Translations under genes and position numbers: made by a program
The notes under the pieces: generated by a model
The model's input: only the letters and a program-made list of their open reading frames with translations
Told to the model about the DNA's origin: nothing
The model's database searches: none
In this document: positions 17,407 through 25,948 of the stretch, one piece after another
Layout of the letters: each line of letters begins with the position of its first letter
Position numbering within the stretch: the first letter of the stretch is position 1
Assembly (NCBI RefSeq): GCF_017968885.1
Contig: NZ_CP072913.1
Location: forward strand, 2,278,001-2,342,000
Direction of reading: 5' to 3'
DNA: 64,000 nucleotides
Source of the DNA: Pseudomonas sp. Tri1
GTDB lineage: Bacteria; Pseudomonadota; Gammaproteobacteria; Pseudomonadales; Pseudomonadaceae

Positions 17407-18756
17407 TCACTGAGCGGCCGGGTCGGGCAGCGCCGTGGGACTGCCGAATTTATTCAGTACACACAGGTAGACCACGCCCGCGGCAATCCAGATCAGGCCG
17501 AGCTTCTGCGCATCCACGCCCATGTTGTACATGATGGCCGCCACAATCACGAAGCCGACCAACGGGCAGATCAGATGACGAATCACCTGGCCGGAGCGCT
17601 GGCGGCGCCAGTAATGGTTGATCACGGTGATGTGCAGCAACATGAAGCCGCTCAGGGCGCCGAAGTTGACCAGGGAGGTCAGGGTGTCCACGGCGTTGAT
17701 GAACAGGTAGCAGATCAGCAGGGACAGCAGCGCCACCAGGTAAATGCTCAAGTACGGCGTGTTGTGTTTCGGATGGACCTTGGCCAGCACTTTGGGCAAC
17801 TTGCCGTCCCGGGCCATGCCGAACAACAGGCGCGACACCGCCGCTTGCGAGGTGATGGCCACCGCCACGCCCCAGGCCAGTGCGGTGGCGACAGCGGTCA
17901 AGGTTGCCAGCCAGCTGCCAGCCGCCAGTTCGGCGATTTCATAGAACGCGGTGTCGGCGGACTTGAAACCCATGCCGGCCGCCAGGTCAGTGGCGATCCA
18001 GGTCTGCACCACGAAAATCGCCCCCATTACCAACAAGGTCACCAACGCTGCCTTGCCGACGCTGCGGCCAGGGTCGCCCTTGATTTCCTCGGCCAGGGTG
18101 GAAATGGCGTCGAACCCCAAGAACGACAGCACCGCGATGGACACGGCTTGCATCAGCAGGGCGAAGTTGAAGTGTTCCGGGCTGTACAGCGGCGCCAAGG
18201 TCAGTTGGCCGTTACCGCCGCCGCTGTGCAGGGCATTCCAGGCATAGAACAGGAAGATCCCCAGCACCACCAACTGCGCCAGCAGAAAAATGATGTTCAT
18301 CCGCGCGGTGAAGGTAATGCCCCGCAGGTTGACGAAGGTCGCGCTCACCAGAAACGCCAGGATGAAACCGACCTTGGGAATCTCCGGGTAAAGATGATTC
18401 AGCGCCATGGCCGCATAGACGTAGAGCAGAGGTGGGATCAGCAGGTAGTCCAGCAGCATCAGCCAGCCGGCGATGAACCCGACGTGGGGGTTCAGTCCCC
18501 GTTGCGCGTAGGAATAGACGGAGCCGGCCACCGGGAAAGCCCGAGCCATGCTGCCGTAGCTCAACGCGGTGAACAGCATCGCGACCATGCCGATGATGTA
18601 GGCCAGCGGCACCATCCCCGGCGCTTCGGCGTTGACGTAGCCATACACGCCAAACGGGGCGATGGGGATCATGAAAATCATCCCGTACACCACCAGGTCT
18701 GTCAGTGACAGGCTGCGTTTCAATTCCTGTTTGTAGCCAAATGCCTCGATACTCAT
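17407..18756 (-). CDS. APC-superfamily amine/amino acid permease (PuuP-like)
   Basis: A 449-residue inner-membrane transporter with about twelve hydrophobic segments. The start (LKRSLSLTDLVVYGMIFMIPIAPFGVYGYV) and the region FLGFDAISTLAEEIKGDPGRSVGKA are typical of APC permeases close to the putrescine importer PuuP. This fits import of a polyamine-like or basic amino compound, since the operon also carries a glutamine-synthetase-like ligase and arginine succinyltransferase-like proteins. The substrate is inferred, not shown. Confidence 0.88.
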   Translation of the reverse strand: MSIEAFGYKQELKRSLSLTDLVVYGMIFMIPIAPFGVYGYVNAEAPGMVPLAYIIGMVAMLFTALSYGSMARAFPVAGSVYSYAQRGLNPHVGFIAGWLMLLDYLLIPPLLYVYAAMALNHLYPEIPKVGFILAFLVSATFVNLRGITFTARMNIIFLLAQLVVLGIFLFYAWNALHSGGGNGQLTLAPLYSPEHFNFALLMQAVSIAVLSFLGFDAISTLAEEIKGDPGRSVGKAALVTLLVMGAIFVVQTWIATDLAAGMGFKSADTAFYEIAELAAGSWLATLTAVATALAWGVAVAITSQAAVSRLLFGMARDGKLPKVLAKVHPKHNTPYLSIYLVALLSLLICYLFINAVDTLTSLVNFGALSGFMLLHITVINHYWRRQRSGQVIRHLICPLVGFVIVAAIMYNMGVDAQKLGLIWIAAGVVYLCVLNKFGSPTALPDPAAQ

Positions 18757-18831
18757 GAGCCGTTCTCCTTCTCAGCTGTGTGTGGGTGTGTCCTTGCTGG
18801 CCGCGTATCGCTAACCGCGGGTGCTGCTTTG

Positions 18832-19584
18832 CTAGAGCAATGGGGCCAGGTAAGCGCTCCAGGTCCGTACTGCCTCGGGGCTGCGCAGCAAATCGTTGCG
18901 CACTTCGATCAACACCGAGTCCAGGCCACGTCCATCGCCGTGTTCCGGGACCGTCATGTCGGTCAGAGGGTTGATCTTGTAGGGCTGATTGCCCGCGGCC
19001 CGCAGCGAATGCCGGCTCAGCCCGTCGACGATGCGCTGGGCATAGTCCTTGGCCTCGCCAAACAGCACGCCCGCTTCCAGGGCCCGTGGTTGGCCGTAGA
19101 ACACGGGGGTGAAACTGTGGATGCCCACTACCCGCACCGCCCGGTTGGCGGCCAGGCGCTGGTCGATCAGCGCCCGGAGCCGATCATGGAACGGGTGGAA
19201 CAGGCGTTGCTGGCGATAGGCCCGAGTGGCCTCGTCCAGGCAATGGTTGCCCGGGACCTGGTAGATCTCGCTCTGGGCCGGGATGCTGTCGGCCACGTGC
19301 AGCGGGCGGTTCAGGTCGATCAACAACCGTGAATAATTGGCCGACAGCAAGGTCGCGCCCAAGGTCTCGGACAGGCGTTCGGCCAGCGCCAGGGCGCCGA
19401 TGTCCCAGGCGATGTGCTCCTGTGCGGCCGTTTCATCCAGGCCCAGCGCATTCAGGGCCGGGGGAATGAAGCGGCTGGCGTGTTCGCACACCAGCACCAG
19501 CGGGTGCTCGGAATCTTCCCGGACCAGTCGGTAGGCCGGCCCGGAGTAGAGGCCCGATTCAGCACATTCAATAGATTCGCGCAT
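18832..19584 (-). CDS. N-formylglutamate amidohydrolase family protein
   Basis: A 250-residue protein of the HutG-like (N-formylglutamate amidohydrolase) fold, a zinc-dependent amide hydrolase family. Seen: LVLVCEHASRFIPPAL near the N-terminus, AWDIGALALAERLS, SRLLIDLNRPL, VVGIHSFTPVF with its histidine, and IEVRNDLL near the C-terminus, where the glutamate is conserved. The start overlaps the end of the ligase gene by 17 bases, so the two are coupled. No other hut gene is near, so histidine breakdown is unlikely; it may release an acyl or glutamyl group from the pathway intermediate. Confidence 0.85.
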   Translation of the reverse strand: MRESIECAESGLYSGPAYRLVREDSEHPLVLVCEHASRFIPPALNALGLDETAAQEHIAWDIGALALAERLSETLGATLLSANYSRLLIDLNRPLHVADSIPAQSEIYQVPGNHCLDEATRAYRQQRLFHPFHDRLRALIDQRLAANRAVRVVGIHSFTPVFYGQPRALEAGVLFGEAKDYAQRIVDGLSRHSLRAAGNQPYKINPLTDMTVPEHGDGRGLDSVLIEVRNDLLRSPEAVRTWSAYLAPLL

Positions 19585-20920
19585 AGTGCTCGCAACGCTC
19601 GGCAGGTGACAGCGCCTGGGTCAAGGCCAGCTCCTGGGCCTTCAAGGCGAAGTAGGTTTCGACCAGGGGGCCGGGCAAGGCCTCGAGCAGCGCCCCACTG
19701 TGGCGCAGGCAATCCAGTGCCTGGGCCAGGGTCGTTGGCAGAGCGATAATGCCACGGGCGCGACGTTGTTCTTCATCCAGGTCATCGGGTATTTCATCGG
19801 TCACGGCAGTCAACGCCAGCCGCTGCTCGATACCCAGCCGTCCGGCGATCAACAATGCCGCCATCGCCAGGTGTGGCGAGGCGGTGGCATCCATGGCGCG
19901 AAATTCCAGGTTGTACTGGTTCGCTACCGGTTTGCCGCCCAGGCTTACGGTTGGGCAGATGCGCAGCGCCGCTTCGCGGTTGCGCTGTCCCAGGCAGGCA
20001 TACGACGCGCTCCAGTGATGGGGTTGCAGGCGCTCGTAGGACACCGGCGTCGGTGCGGTCAGCGCGCACAGCGCCGGCAGGTAGTGCAGCACACCGGCGG
20101 CCCAGTGCCGGCCGAGGCTGGACAGGCCATGGCTGCTGGCGGCGTCATGGAGTACGGGATCACCGCTCAGGTTTTGCAGGCTCAGGTGCAGGTGCACGCC
20201 GTTGCACACGGCATTTTCCGAGACCTTGGGAGCGAAGCTTATGTCCAGGCCCATTTGCCGGGCGATCTCGCGGGTGATTTCCCGTACGTTCACCGCGCGG
20301 TCAGCGGCGGCCACGCCCAGGGTCGGGCGGCAGGTGATTTCGTACTGATGCTTGCCGTATTCGGGCAGGAACATTTCGGGTTCGACGCCGCCGGCCCGCA
20401 GCGCACTGAGCAGCCACCCGGCGAACCCGGCCTGCTGGCGCTGGGCCTGGAGGCTGAAGGCCGGGCGATCGGGTTGGGCTGGCGCGGTGTTGAGGCTCAA
20501 TTCATGTTCGAACGCGGCGAATACCTGCAAGCCCAGTTCGGCGCGATAACGCGCCACTTCGTCATGCAGCAGCGTGCGCGGGCAGGCGCCCCAGGGCCGG
20601 CCGTCGGTCTCGCGGATGTCGCAATGGATGAAGTCCAGGGCTGGGGCCTGGGCGTCAGGGCCGTTGCAGACGGTCACCCGGCTGGACAGGTCCGGGATCA
20701 GCCGCAGATCGCCGTAAGCCCCCCAAGGGTTGACCGACGCGATGATGTCCTGGGGCGTCAGCGCGCTATTGGCTGGCACCCAGCCACAACCGGCAGTGAC
20801 GTAGTGGGGCAGTTCATCGCTGGGGAACGAGCGCCCGCGGGTCACGCCGATCAGGTCGGTGCTCACCAGCGTTGTGACCGGCAATGGTGCCAGCGGCGTT
20901 GCAGCATCGAGGCGACTCAT
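19568..20920 (-). CDS. Glutamine-synthetase-like (gamma-glutamylamide) ligase
   Basis: A 450-residue glutamine synthetase catalytic-domain protein. Seen: FEHELSL, VCNGVHLHLSLQN, the ATP/ammonia-side pattern ALTAPTPVSYERL and NREAALRICP, and EFRAMDATASPHLAMAALLIAG. Such proteins outside nitrogen assimilation often ligate glutamate to an amine (PuuA, SpuI, IpuC types). It begins MSRLDAATPLAPLP at ATG 20920, sharing ATGA with the stop of the preceding gene; the longer open frame upstream is antisense noise. The amine is unknown; a polyamine or other amine fits the PuuP-like permease. Confidence 0.87.
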   Translation of the reverse strand: MSRLDAATPLAPLPVTTLVSTDLIGVTRGRSFPSDELPHYVTAGCGWVPANSALTPQDIIASVNPWGAYGDLRLIPDLSSRVTVCNGPDAQAPALDFIHCDIRETDGRPWGACPRTLLHDEVARYRAELGLQVFAAFEHELSLNTAPAQPDRPAFSLQAQRQQAGFAGWLLSALRAGGVEPEMFLPEYGKHQYEITCRPTLGVAAADRAVNVREITREIARQMGLDISFAPKVSENAVCNGVHLHLSLQNLSGDPVLHDAASSHGLSSLGRHWAAGVLHYLPALCALTAPTPVSYERLQPHHWSASYACLGQRNREAALRICPTVSLGGKPVANQYNLEFRAMDATASPHLAMAALLIAGRLGIEQRLALTAVTDEIPDDLDEEQRRARGIIALPTTLAQALDCLRHSGALLEALPGPLVETYFALKAQELALTQALSPAERCEHYARIY

Positions 20921-21561
20921 GGCTGCATCTCCTGCAAGCGACCGAGTACGGTGTCGGTATCGGTGATCCAGCAATAACCCTTGATCGCGTTCAGGCACGC
21001 CAGATGACGTTGTTCGGTGTAAGTGGCGCAGGCATCTTCCACCAGGGTGACCAGGTAGCCGCGGTCGGCGGCGTCGCGCACGGCCATGTCGACGCATTGG
21101 TCGGTGACAATACCGGCGATGATCAGGTGGCGGGTCTGCAGGTTGCGCAGCACATAGTCGATGTTGGTGGAATTGAAGACCCCCGAGGAAGTCTTGGGCA
21201 AGACGATCTCGTTTTCCTGTGGCGCCAGCTCGGCAATGATCTGCGCTTCGGGGCTGCCCTTGGGCAGGTGCATGTCCGACAGTTTGTGATCCAGGGAGCG
21301 GTCACGGCCGTCGGCGGTGAGGCTTTCGATGTGGGTGTGCAACACATTTTGCTGTGCCATCCGCATCGCATCGAGCAGGCGCTGCTGTTTGGGAATCACC
21401 TGCTGGCGGGCGCGACGAATGAAGTACTCGGCTTCGGCAGTGTCCAGATGAGCGTCGAATTGCGGCTCCAGCCAGGCGCGTTGCATGTCCACCAGCAGCA
21501 ATGCGGTGTGGCCGCGGGTGAACGGTAAATCCCGAGGGGAGCGATGGGGGAGCGAGAACAT
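20917..21561 (-). CDS. Isochorismatase-family cysteine hydrolase
   Basis: A 214-residue cysteine hydrolase. The expected triad is visible: Asp in LLLVDMQRAW (about residue 24), Lys in VLPKTSSGVFNST and Cys in IAGIVTDQCVDMAVRDAADRGY. Members hydrolyse amides such as N-carbamoylsarcosine, ureidoacrylate and nicotinamide. It starts two bases after the RpiR stop and overlaps the ligase gene by four bases. A role in deamidating a catabolic intermediate is inference. Confidence 0.88.
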   Translation of the reverse strand: MFSLPHRSPRDLPFTRGHTALLLVDMQRAWLEPQFDAHLDTAEAEYFIRRARQQVIPKQQRLLDAMRMAQQNVLHTHIESLTADGRDRSLDHKLSDMHLPKGSPEAQIIAELAPQENEIVLPKTSSGVFNSTNIDYVLRNLQTRHLIIAGIVTDQCVDMAVRDAADRGYLVTLVEDACATYTEQRHLACLNAIKGYCWITDTDTVLGRLQEMQP

Positions 21562-21563
21562 CC

Positions 21564-22418
21564 TTATTTTTCCTCCAACAGGTGCGTGTTGAATTCCGTG
21601 CGCAAGGTGTCGATACCTTCCAGGCGTTCGGCCAGGTCAGGGCATTGCAGGGTCATGCAGGCGATCAGCGCTTCGACCTGGGCCAGCGCCGGTACCAGGC
21701 TGTCGAAGGCCGAGACCGATTCCACTGGCGCGCTGATGATCAAATCGGCCAGCTCTCGCAATGGCGAGGCATAGACATCGCTGAACAATACGACCCGGGC
21801 GTGGCGTGCCTTGGCCGCGCTGGCCACGCGCAGGGCCTGGGCCTGGTAGCGACGATAATCGAAGATCAGCACCACGTCCTGGCGTTGCACGTCGAACAGC
21901 CGGTCGGGCAACTGGGCGTTGTCTTCCAGGGCAAAACAGCCGGCCCGCAGCAGGCGCAAGTGATTGAGCAGGTAGTGGGCAAGAAAACTGCTGAAGCGCC
22001 CACCAAAGCAATGCACCTGGTGGCGGCTGTCCAGCAGCCACTGGACAAGAATGCGCACGTCTTCAGGCTGGGTCAGGGCCTGGGTGTCGTTGAGGGTGCG
22101 TTGACTGGCTGCCAGGTACTGGCTCCAGGTGTCGCCTTGGGGCAATTTGGCCCGCGGTTGCAACAGTGTGCGGGGCGAGCGCAGGCGATGGTCCATGTCA
22201 CTGAGCAGCGCATCCTGGAACTCGGCATAACCGCCAAATCCGAGCTTTTTCACCAGCCGCACGATGGTCGGGTCGCTGACACCGGCATGGTCCGCCAGGC
22301 GCGACATCGGGCCGAGGCCGTTGCGTGGATAATGATCGAGCAGGGCACGTACGACCTTGCGTTCCGACGGCGTCAAAACCAAGCCGGGATCGGTAATCAG
22401 GTCTCTGAGAGGCGGCAT
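21564..22418 (-). CDS. RpiR-family (HTH + SIS) regulator
   Basis: A 284-residue regulator with an RpiR-type helix-turn-helix at the N-terminus (LTPSERKVVRALLDHYPRNGLGPMSRLADHAGVSDPTIVRLVKKLGFGGYAEFQ) and a SIS ligand domain from about residue 120. It is the first gene of the operon and probably controls it. I chose ATG 22418, which has AAGGAG six bases upstream; an ATG at 22457 lies only two bases from an AGGAG and adds 13 residues. SIS domains usually bind phosphorylated sugars, so the ligand in an amine operon is an open question. Confidence 0.88.
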   Translation of the reverse strand: MPPLRDLITDPGLVLTPSERKVVRALLDHYPRNGLGPMSRLADHAGVSDPTIVRLVKKLGFGGYAEFQDALLSDMDHRLRSPRTLLQPRAKLPQGDTWSQYLAASQRTLNDTQALTQPEDVRILVQWLLDSRHQVHCFGGRFSSFLAHYLLNHLRLLRAGCFALEDNAQLPDRLFDVQRQDVVLIFDYRRYQAQALRVASAAKARHARVVLFSDVYASPLRELADLIISAPVESVSAFDSLVPALAQVEALIACMTLQCPDLAERLEGIDTLRTEFNTHLLEEK

Positions 22419-22477
22419 CCGTGCTCCTTGCCTGGATGGGTGTTGGATTTCTTTCATAACTCCTGAAAATAGTATTT

Positions 22478-22495
22478 ATGTAGCTGGTGCTACAT
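22478..22495. promoter_or_regulatory. Candidate RpiR operator
   Basis: Perfect inverted repeat ATGTAGC-TGGT-GCTACAT sixty bases upstream of the RpiR start, directly beside a -10-like TACTAT (22469-22474, minus strand). Its size and position suit an autoregulatory operator. Confidence 0.5.
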
Positions 22496-22707
22496 GTCCA
22501 GCGGTTTTTACGTTCCGTTTAAAATGCTCGATGGTGGTGCGAAACCCCTGTAGGACTTGGGCTTGGCTGCCTGGAACGGATATGTCAGGCCAGTGCTTCA
22601 GTCGGTGTCAGATAAAACGTCTTTTTGTCTCAGTTATTTGATTTCATATAAGGTGCTGTACAAGAAAAAGCCTAATGTCCCGTCCACTGATTGCCTGAGT
22701 ATGCCGC

Positions 22708-23274
22708 GTGCAAGCCACCCGTCTGACCCTGATCTGTCACGCCCGTACCGTCGCCCAAAAGCAGGCGCGTTTTGGCCTGGAAGAACCGCTGGACGCAACT
22801 TGGCTGGCGCAGCGTCCAGATGCCGGCCATGGCTACCCAAATGTTCGGCAGCTGTTATGCGGGCCGGAGCTGCGTACTCGGCAGACGGCGGCGTTGTTCG
22901 GCGGTGAGCCTCAGGTTGTCCAGGTCCTGGCCGATTGTGATTTGGGGCGCTGGCGCGGTTTGTCCATCGACGACTTGCTCAAGCGCGAACCGCAACAACT
23001 GCAGGCCTGGCTCGACGACCCCGAGTCAGCACCCCATGGTGGTGAATCCGTTGCCCTGCTATGTCGTCGGGTCGGGGATTGGCTTACCAGCCTGGAAGAC
23101 CAGCCGGGACATTTGCTGGCCGTCACCCACCCGTTCGTGATCCGCGCGGCGCTGGTGAATGTATTGCACTGCCCGGCAGCCACCTTCAACCGGATCGACA
23201 TCGAACCGCTGTCGGCCATCGAGTTGCGTTTCAATGGGGTGTGGCGACTGCGCGCCCAGGAGTCGCAGGCATGA
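22708..23274 (+). CDS. Histidine phosphatase family protein linked to cobF
   Basis: A 188-residue phosphoglycerate-mutase-like protein. The usual RHG motif is replaced by CHA (LTLICHARTVAQ, residues 10-12): the histidine that would be phosphorylated is kept but the phosphate-binding Arg becomes Cys. Later family regions remain: GPELRTRQTA, CDLGRWRGLSIDDL and THPFVIRAAL. The start is GTG 22708. Its stop overlaps the cobF start (ATGA, 23271-23274), so a role in cobalamin synthesis, as with CobC-type phosphatases, is plausible. Confidence 0.82.
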   Translation: MQATRLTLICHARTVAQKQARFGLEEPLDATWLAQRPDAGHGYPNVRQLLCGPELRTRQTAALFGGEPQVVQVLADCDLGRWRGLSIDDLLKREPQQLQAWLDDPESAPHGGESVALLCRRVGDWLTSLEDQPGHLLAVTHPFVIRAALVNVLHCPAATFNRIDIEPLSAIELRFNGVWRLRAQESQA

Positions 23275-24026
23275 AGACGTTATCTGTCATTGGCATCGGT
23301 GCCGGCGATCCGGATTACCTGACGATGCAGGCGGTGAAGGCCTTGAATCGGGTGGATGTGTTTTTTCTCATGGACAAAGGCCCGGCAAAGAACAAGCTAC
23401 TGGATCTGCGGCGCGAAATCTGTCGGCGCTACATCGTTGATCGCACGTACCGTTTCGTCGAAGCCTACAGTCCTGAGCGTCAACGCGGCGACCTGGACTA
23501 CAAGGCCAGCGTCGAAGAGCTGAACCGAGCGAAGCAGGCCACCTTCGAACGGTTGATCAATGAAGAACTGTCTGACGGTGAGTGTGGTGGTTTTCTGGTG
23601 TGGGGCGATCCGGCGTTGTACGACAGCACCGTGCGCATCCTGCAGACGATTCTTGACGCCGGTCGCTGCACCTTTGAGTTTGAGGTGATTCCCGGCATCA
23701 CCAGTGTCCAGGCCCTTGCGGCCCAACATAAAGTGCCGTTGAACAGCATCGGCGGGGCGCTGGAAATCACCACGGGCCGTCGGTTGGCGGCGGGGCAGGC
23801 GGGAGACGCTGCCAGTGTGGTGGTAATGCTCGATGCCGAGGATGCGTACCGCCAGGTGAGCGATCCGGATACGCATATCTATTGGGGCGCCTATCTGGGA
23901 ACGCCGGATGAGATCCTCATCGCTGGCCGGCTGGGGGACGTGGCCGATGACATCGAGCGCACCCGCAAGGCCGCGCGGCAGGCGAATGGGTGGATCATGG
24001 ATACCTATTTGCTGCGTAAGCCGTGA
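23271..24026 (+). CDS. cobF: Precorrin-6A synthase (deacetylating)
   Basis: CobF methylates precorrin-5 at C-1 with SAM and releases acetate in the aerobic cobalamin pathway. The 251-residue tetrapyrrole-methylase protein shows the N-terminal GIGAGDPDYLTMQAVKALNRVDVFF, the FLVWGDPALYDSTVRIL loop and VIPGITSVQALAAQHKVPLN. The true start is the ATG at 23271; the longer frame upstream overlaps the phosphatase gene. No cobalamin riboswitch is visible upstream. Confidence 0.93.
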   Translation: MKTLSVIGIGAGDPDYLTMQAVKALNRVDVFFLMDKGPAKNKLLDLRREICRRYIVDRTYRFVEAYSPERQRGDLDYKASVEELNRAKQATFERLINEELSDGECGGFLVWGDPALYDSTVRILQTILDAGRCTFEFEVIPGITSVQALAAQHKVPLNSIGGALEITTGRRLAAGQAGDAASVVVMLDAEDAYRQVSDPDTHIYWGAYLGTPDEILIAGRLGDVADDIERTRKAARQANGWIMDTYLLRKP

Positions 24027-24086
24027 CTTGATGACTTAAACCGAACCGTGGCGGGGGATGTGAAGTTGCCAGGTGTTTTGGCATTT

Positions 24087-25064
24087 TCACCCCCGCCCAA
24101 ACCGCTCCCGATACACCGACGGCGCCAACCCCACCACGCTGCGAAACGCCACGCGAAAGCTTTCCACCGAACGGTAGCCACACAGTTGCGCAATGTTGTC
24201 AGTGTTGTCTTCGGTGCTCTCCAGCAGCTCGCGGGCCCGCGCCAGGCGTTCATGTTGCAGCCAGGCCTTGGGCGACAGGCCGCAGGCTTGGGTAAAACGT
24301 CGTAAAAAGGTCCGTTCGCTCATGGCCGCCTGGCTGGCCAGTTCGCGCACGCCGAGGGGTTCATGCAGGTGTTCGCGGGCCCATTGCATGACGCCAGACA
24401 GGTCGCTGCGTGGCGTGCGGCTGACCGGCGACGGAATGAATTGCGCCTGGCCGCCCGTGCGTTGCGGCGACATTACCAGCCGGCGCGCCACGGCATTGGC
24501 GACCTGGACTCCGAAGTCCCGCGCAACCAGATGCAGGCAGGCATCGATGCCCGCTGCACTGCCGGCCGAGGTGATGACCTGTCCCGAGTCCACGTACAGC
24601 ACGTCCGGATCAACCAGGATGGTGGGGAAGCTGTTCGCCAGTTCGTCGGTGTAGCGCCAGTGGGTGGTGGCGCCCAGCCCGTCAAGCAGCCCGGCGGCGG
24701 CCAGTACGAACGCGCCGGAGCAGATCGACAGCAGGCGTGCGCCTCGGGCATGGGCCCTGCGCAGTGCCTCGAGCAGGGCTTCGGACGGTGGCTCGCTGCG
24801 GCTGCGCCAGCCGGGCACGACAATGGTCCGAGCGGTTTCCAGCAGCTCCATGCCGCCATCGGCCAATACCTGGAAGCCACCCATGGCACGCATCGGGCCG
24901 TCATCCACGGCGACGATCCGATGCTGGTACCAAGGGAAATCGAATTCGGGCCGCTCCAATCCGAAGATCTCGACGGCAACGCCGAATTCGAAGGTACACA
25001 GGCCGTCATAGGCGAGAATCGCGACCAGACCGGGAGTAGGCTGCATTTGGCGGAAAATTCCCAC
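24087..25064 (-). CDS. ftrA: FtrA-type regulator (DJ-1/PfpI + AraC HTH)
   Basis: A 325-residue regulator with an N-terminal DJ-1/PfpI (class I amidotransferase-like) domain, including LLSICSGAFVLAAAGLLDG with the nucleophile-elbow cysteine position, and a C-terminal AraC double HTH (WAREHLHEPLGVRELASQAAMSERTFLRRF and IAQLCGYRSVESFRVAFRSVVGLAPSVYRERF). It is divergent from the rhodanese gene with an 84-base spacer, a pairing common in pseudomonads. An in-frame ATG at 25046 gives a shorter start (MQPTPGLVAILAYDG). Confidence 0.87.
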   Translation of the reverse strand: MGIFRQMQPTPGLVAILAYDGLCTFEFGVAVEIFGLERPEFDFPWYQHRIVAVDDGPMRAMGGFQVLADGGMELLETARTIVVPGWRSRSEPPSEALLEALRRAHARGARLLSICSGAFVLAAAGLLDGLGATTHWRYTDELANSFPTILVDPDVLYVDSGQVITSAGSAAGIDACLHLVARDFGVQVANAVARRLVMSPQRTGGQAQFIPSPVSRTPRSDLSGVMQWAREHLHEPLGVRELASQAAMSERTFLRRFTQACGLSPKAWLQHERLARARELLESTEDNTDNIAQLCGYRSVESFRVAFRSVVGLAPSVYRERFGRG

Positions 25065-25148
25065 AGAGTGTCTTGTCCGCCACTGTAGCGGTAAGCGTCG
25101 GGCGGATAAAGTCTGCTCACGCCCTCATCTACCTTGGAGTACACCCCG

Positions 25149-25583
25149 ATGACTAGCCTGGTTCGCGAAGTGCCTGCTGCCCCGTCCGAGATCGCTCTGC
25201 AGCATTTCAGTCAGCGTCTGACATTCGAAACCGATTGCTCTGACGTTCACGCCAGCCAACAGGCTGGTGATGTCGATTTTGTGCTGGTGGATGTGCGGGG
25301 GCCGGTGGCTTACGAACGGGGGCATGTGCCCGGGGCGATCAACCTGCCAACCCGCACGCTCACCGCGCAAGCGCTGGCGGCCTACCCCCAGACCACCTTG
25401 TTCGTGGTGTATTGCGCCGGCCCGCACTGCAACGGCGCGAACAAAGCGGCAGTCCGCCTGGCGACCTTGGGTTACCCGGTCAAGGAAATGATCGGCGGCG
25501 TCATGGGCTGGCTCGATGAGGGGTTTCGCTTGAACGGCCTGGTGGAGCGCGTGGCGGACAAGGCGATCAGTTGCGACTGCTGA
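25149..25583 (+). CDS. Rhodanese-like sulfurtransferase
   Basis: A 144-residue single-domain rhodanese with VDFVLVDVRGPVAYERGHVPGAINLP and the active loop VVYCAGPHCNGANKAAVRL, where the first cysteine is the likely persulfide carrier. It starts at ATG 25149 with GGAG nine bases upstream. Probably under control of the divergent FtrA regulator. The sulfur acceptor is unknown. Confidence 0.88.
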   Translation: MTSLVREVPAAPSEIALQHFSQRLTFETDCSDVHASQQAGDVDFVLVDVRGPVAYERGHVPGAINLPTRTLTAQALAAYPQTTLFVVYCAGPHCNGANKAAVRLATLGYPVKEMIGGVMGWLDEGFRLNGLVERVADKAISCDC

Positions 25584-25607
25584 TGACCTTCCGCAACCAG
25601 GCTTTTG

Positions 25608-25734
25608 TGGTGAGGGAGCTTGCTCCTGTTGGGCTACGCAGCAGCCCCTTGGCGGCCGTCTGATACAGACGGCGTCGCTGGCCTAACTTGCGCCCGCTGC
25701 GTGCCCCAGCGCAAGCAAGCTCCCTCGTCACAGG
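25608..25734. repeat. Imperfect inverted repeat element, GTGAGGGAGCTTGCTC family
   Basis: The spacer 25584-25948 has no gene. Most of its first half is a repeat whose ends TGTGGTGAGGGAGCTTGCTC and its inverse (GCAAGCTCCCTCGTCACA) face each other around GC-rich hairpins (for example CCGTCTGATACAGACGG). Related ends occur at 48192-48324, 55874-56001 and 62333-62364. The remainder of the spacer should hold the promoter of the binding-protein gene; I could not fix it. Confidence 0.75.
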
Positions 25735-25948
25735 GGGATCTGCCGCAGGATGTTTATCTGTCAGGTTTTTCGCAAACCCGGTGAATGCCGAATACACCTG
25801 GCTGTTTTTATAACTATTTGTCGCCTCGACACAATTCCCCTCCTGAGCGCCCCTCTAGACTCCGGCCACTTCGGTCTTCACTGACCGGATGCTGCCTACG
25901 AATCTGCCCATAACGATCAAAAGAATCCCTGCGCACTCAGGAGCAAAA

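Noticed and set aside
17341..18708. Long plus-strand open frame (455 codons)
   Set aside because: It is antisense to the intact APC permease and its product is Gln/His/Arg-rich with no family likeness; typical high-GC shadow.
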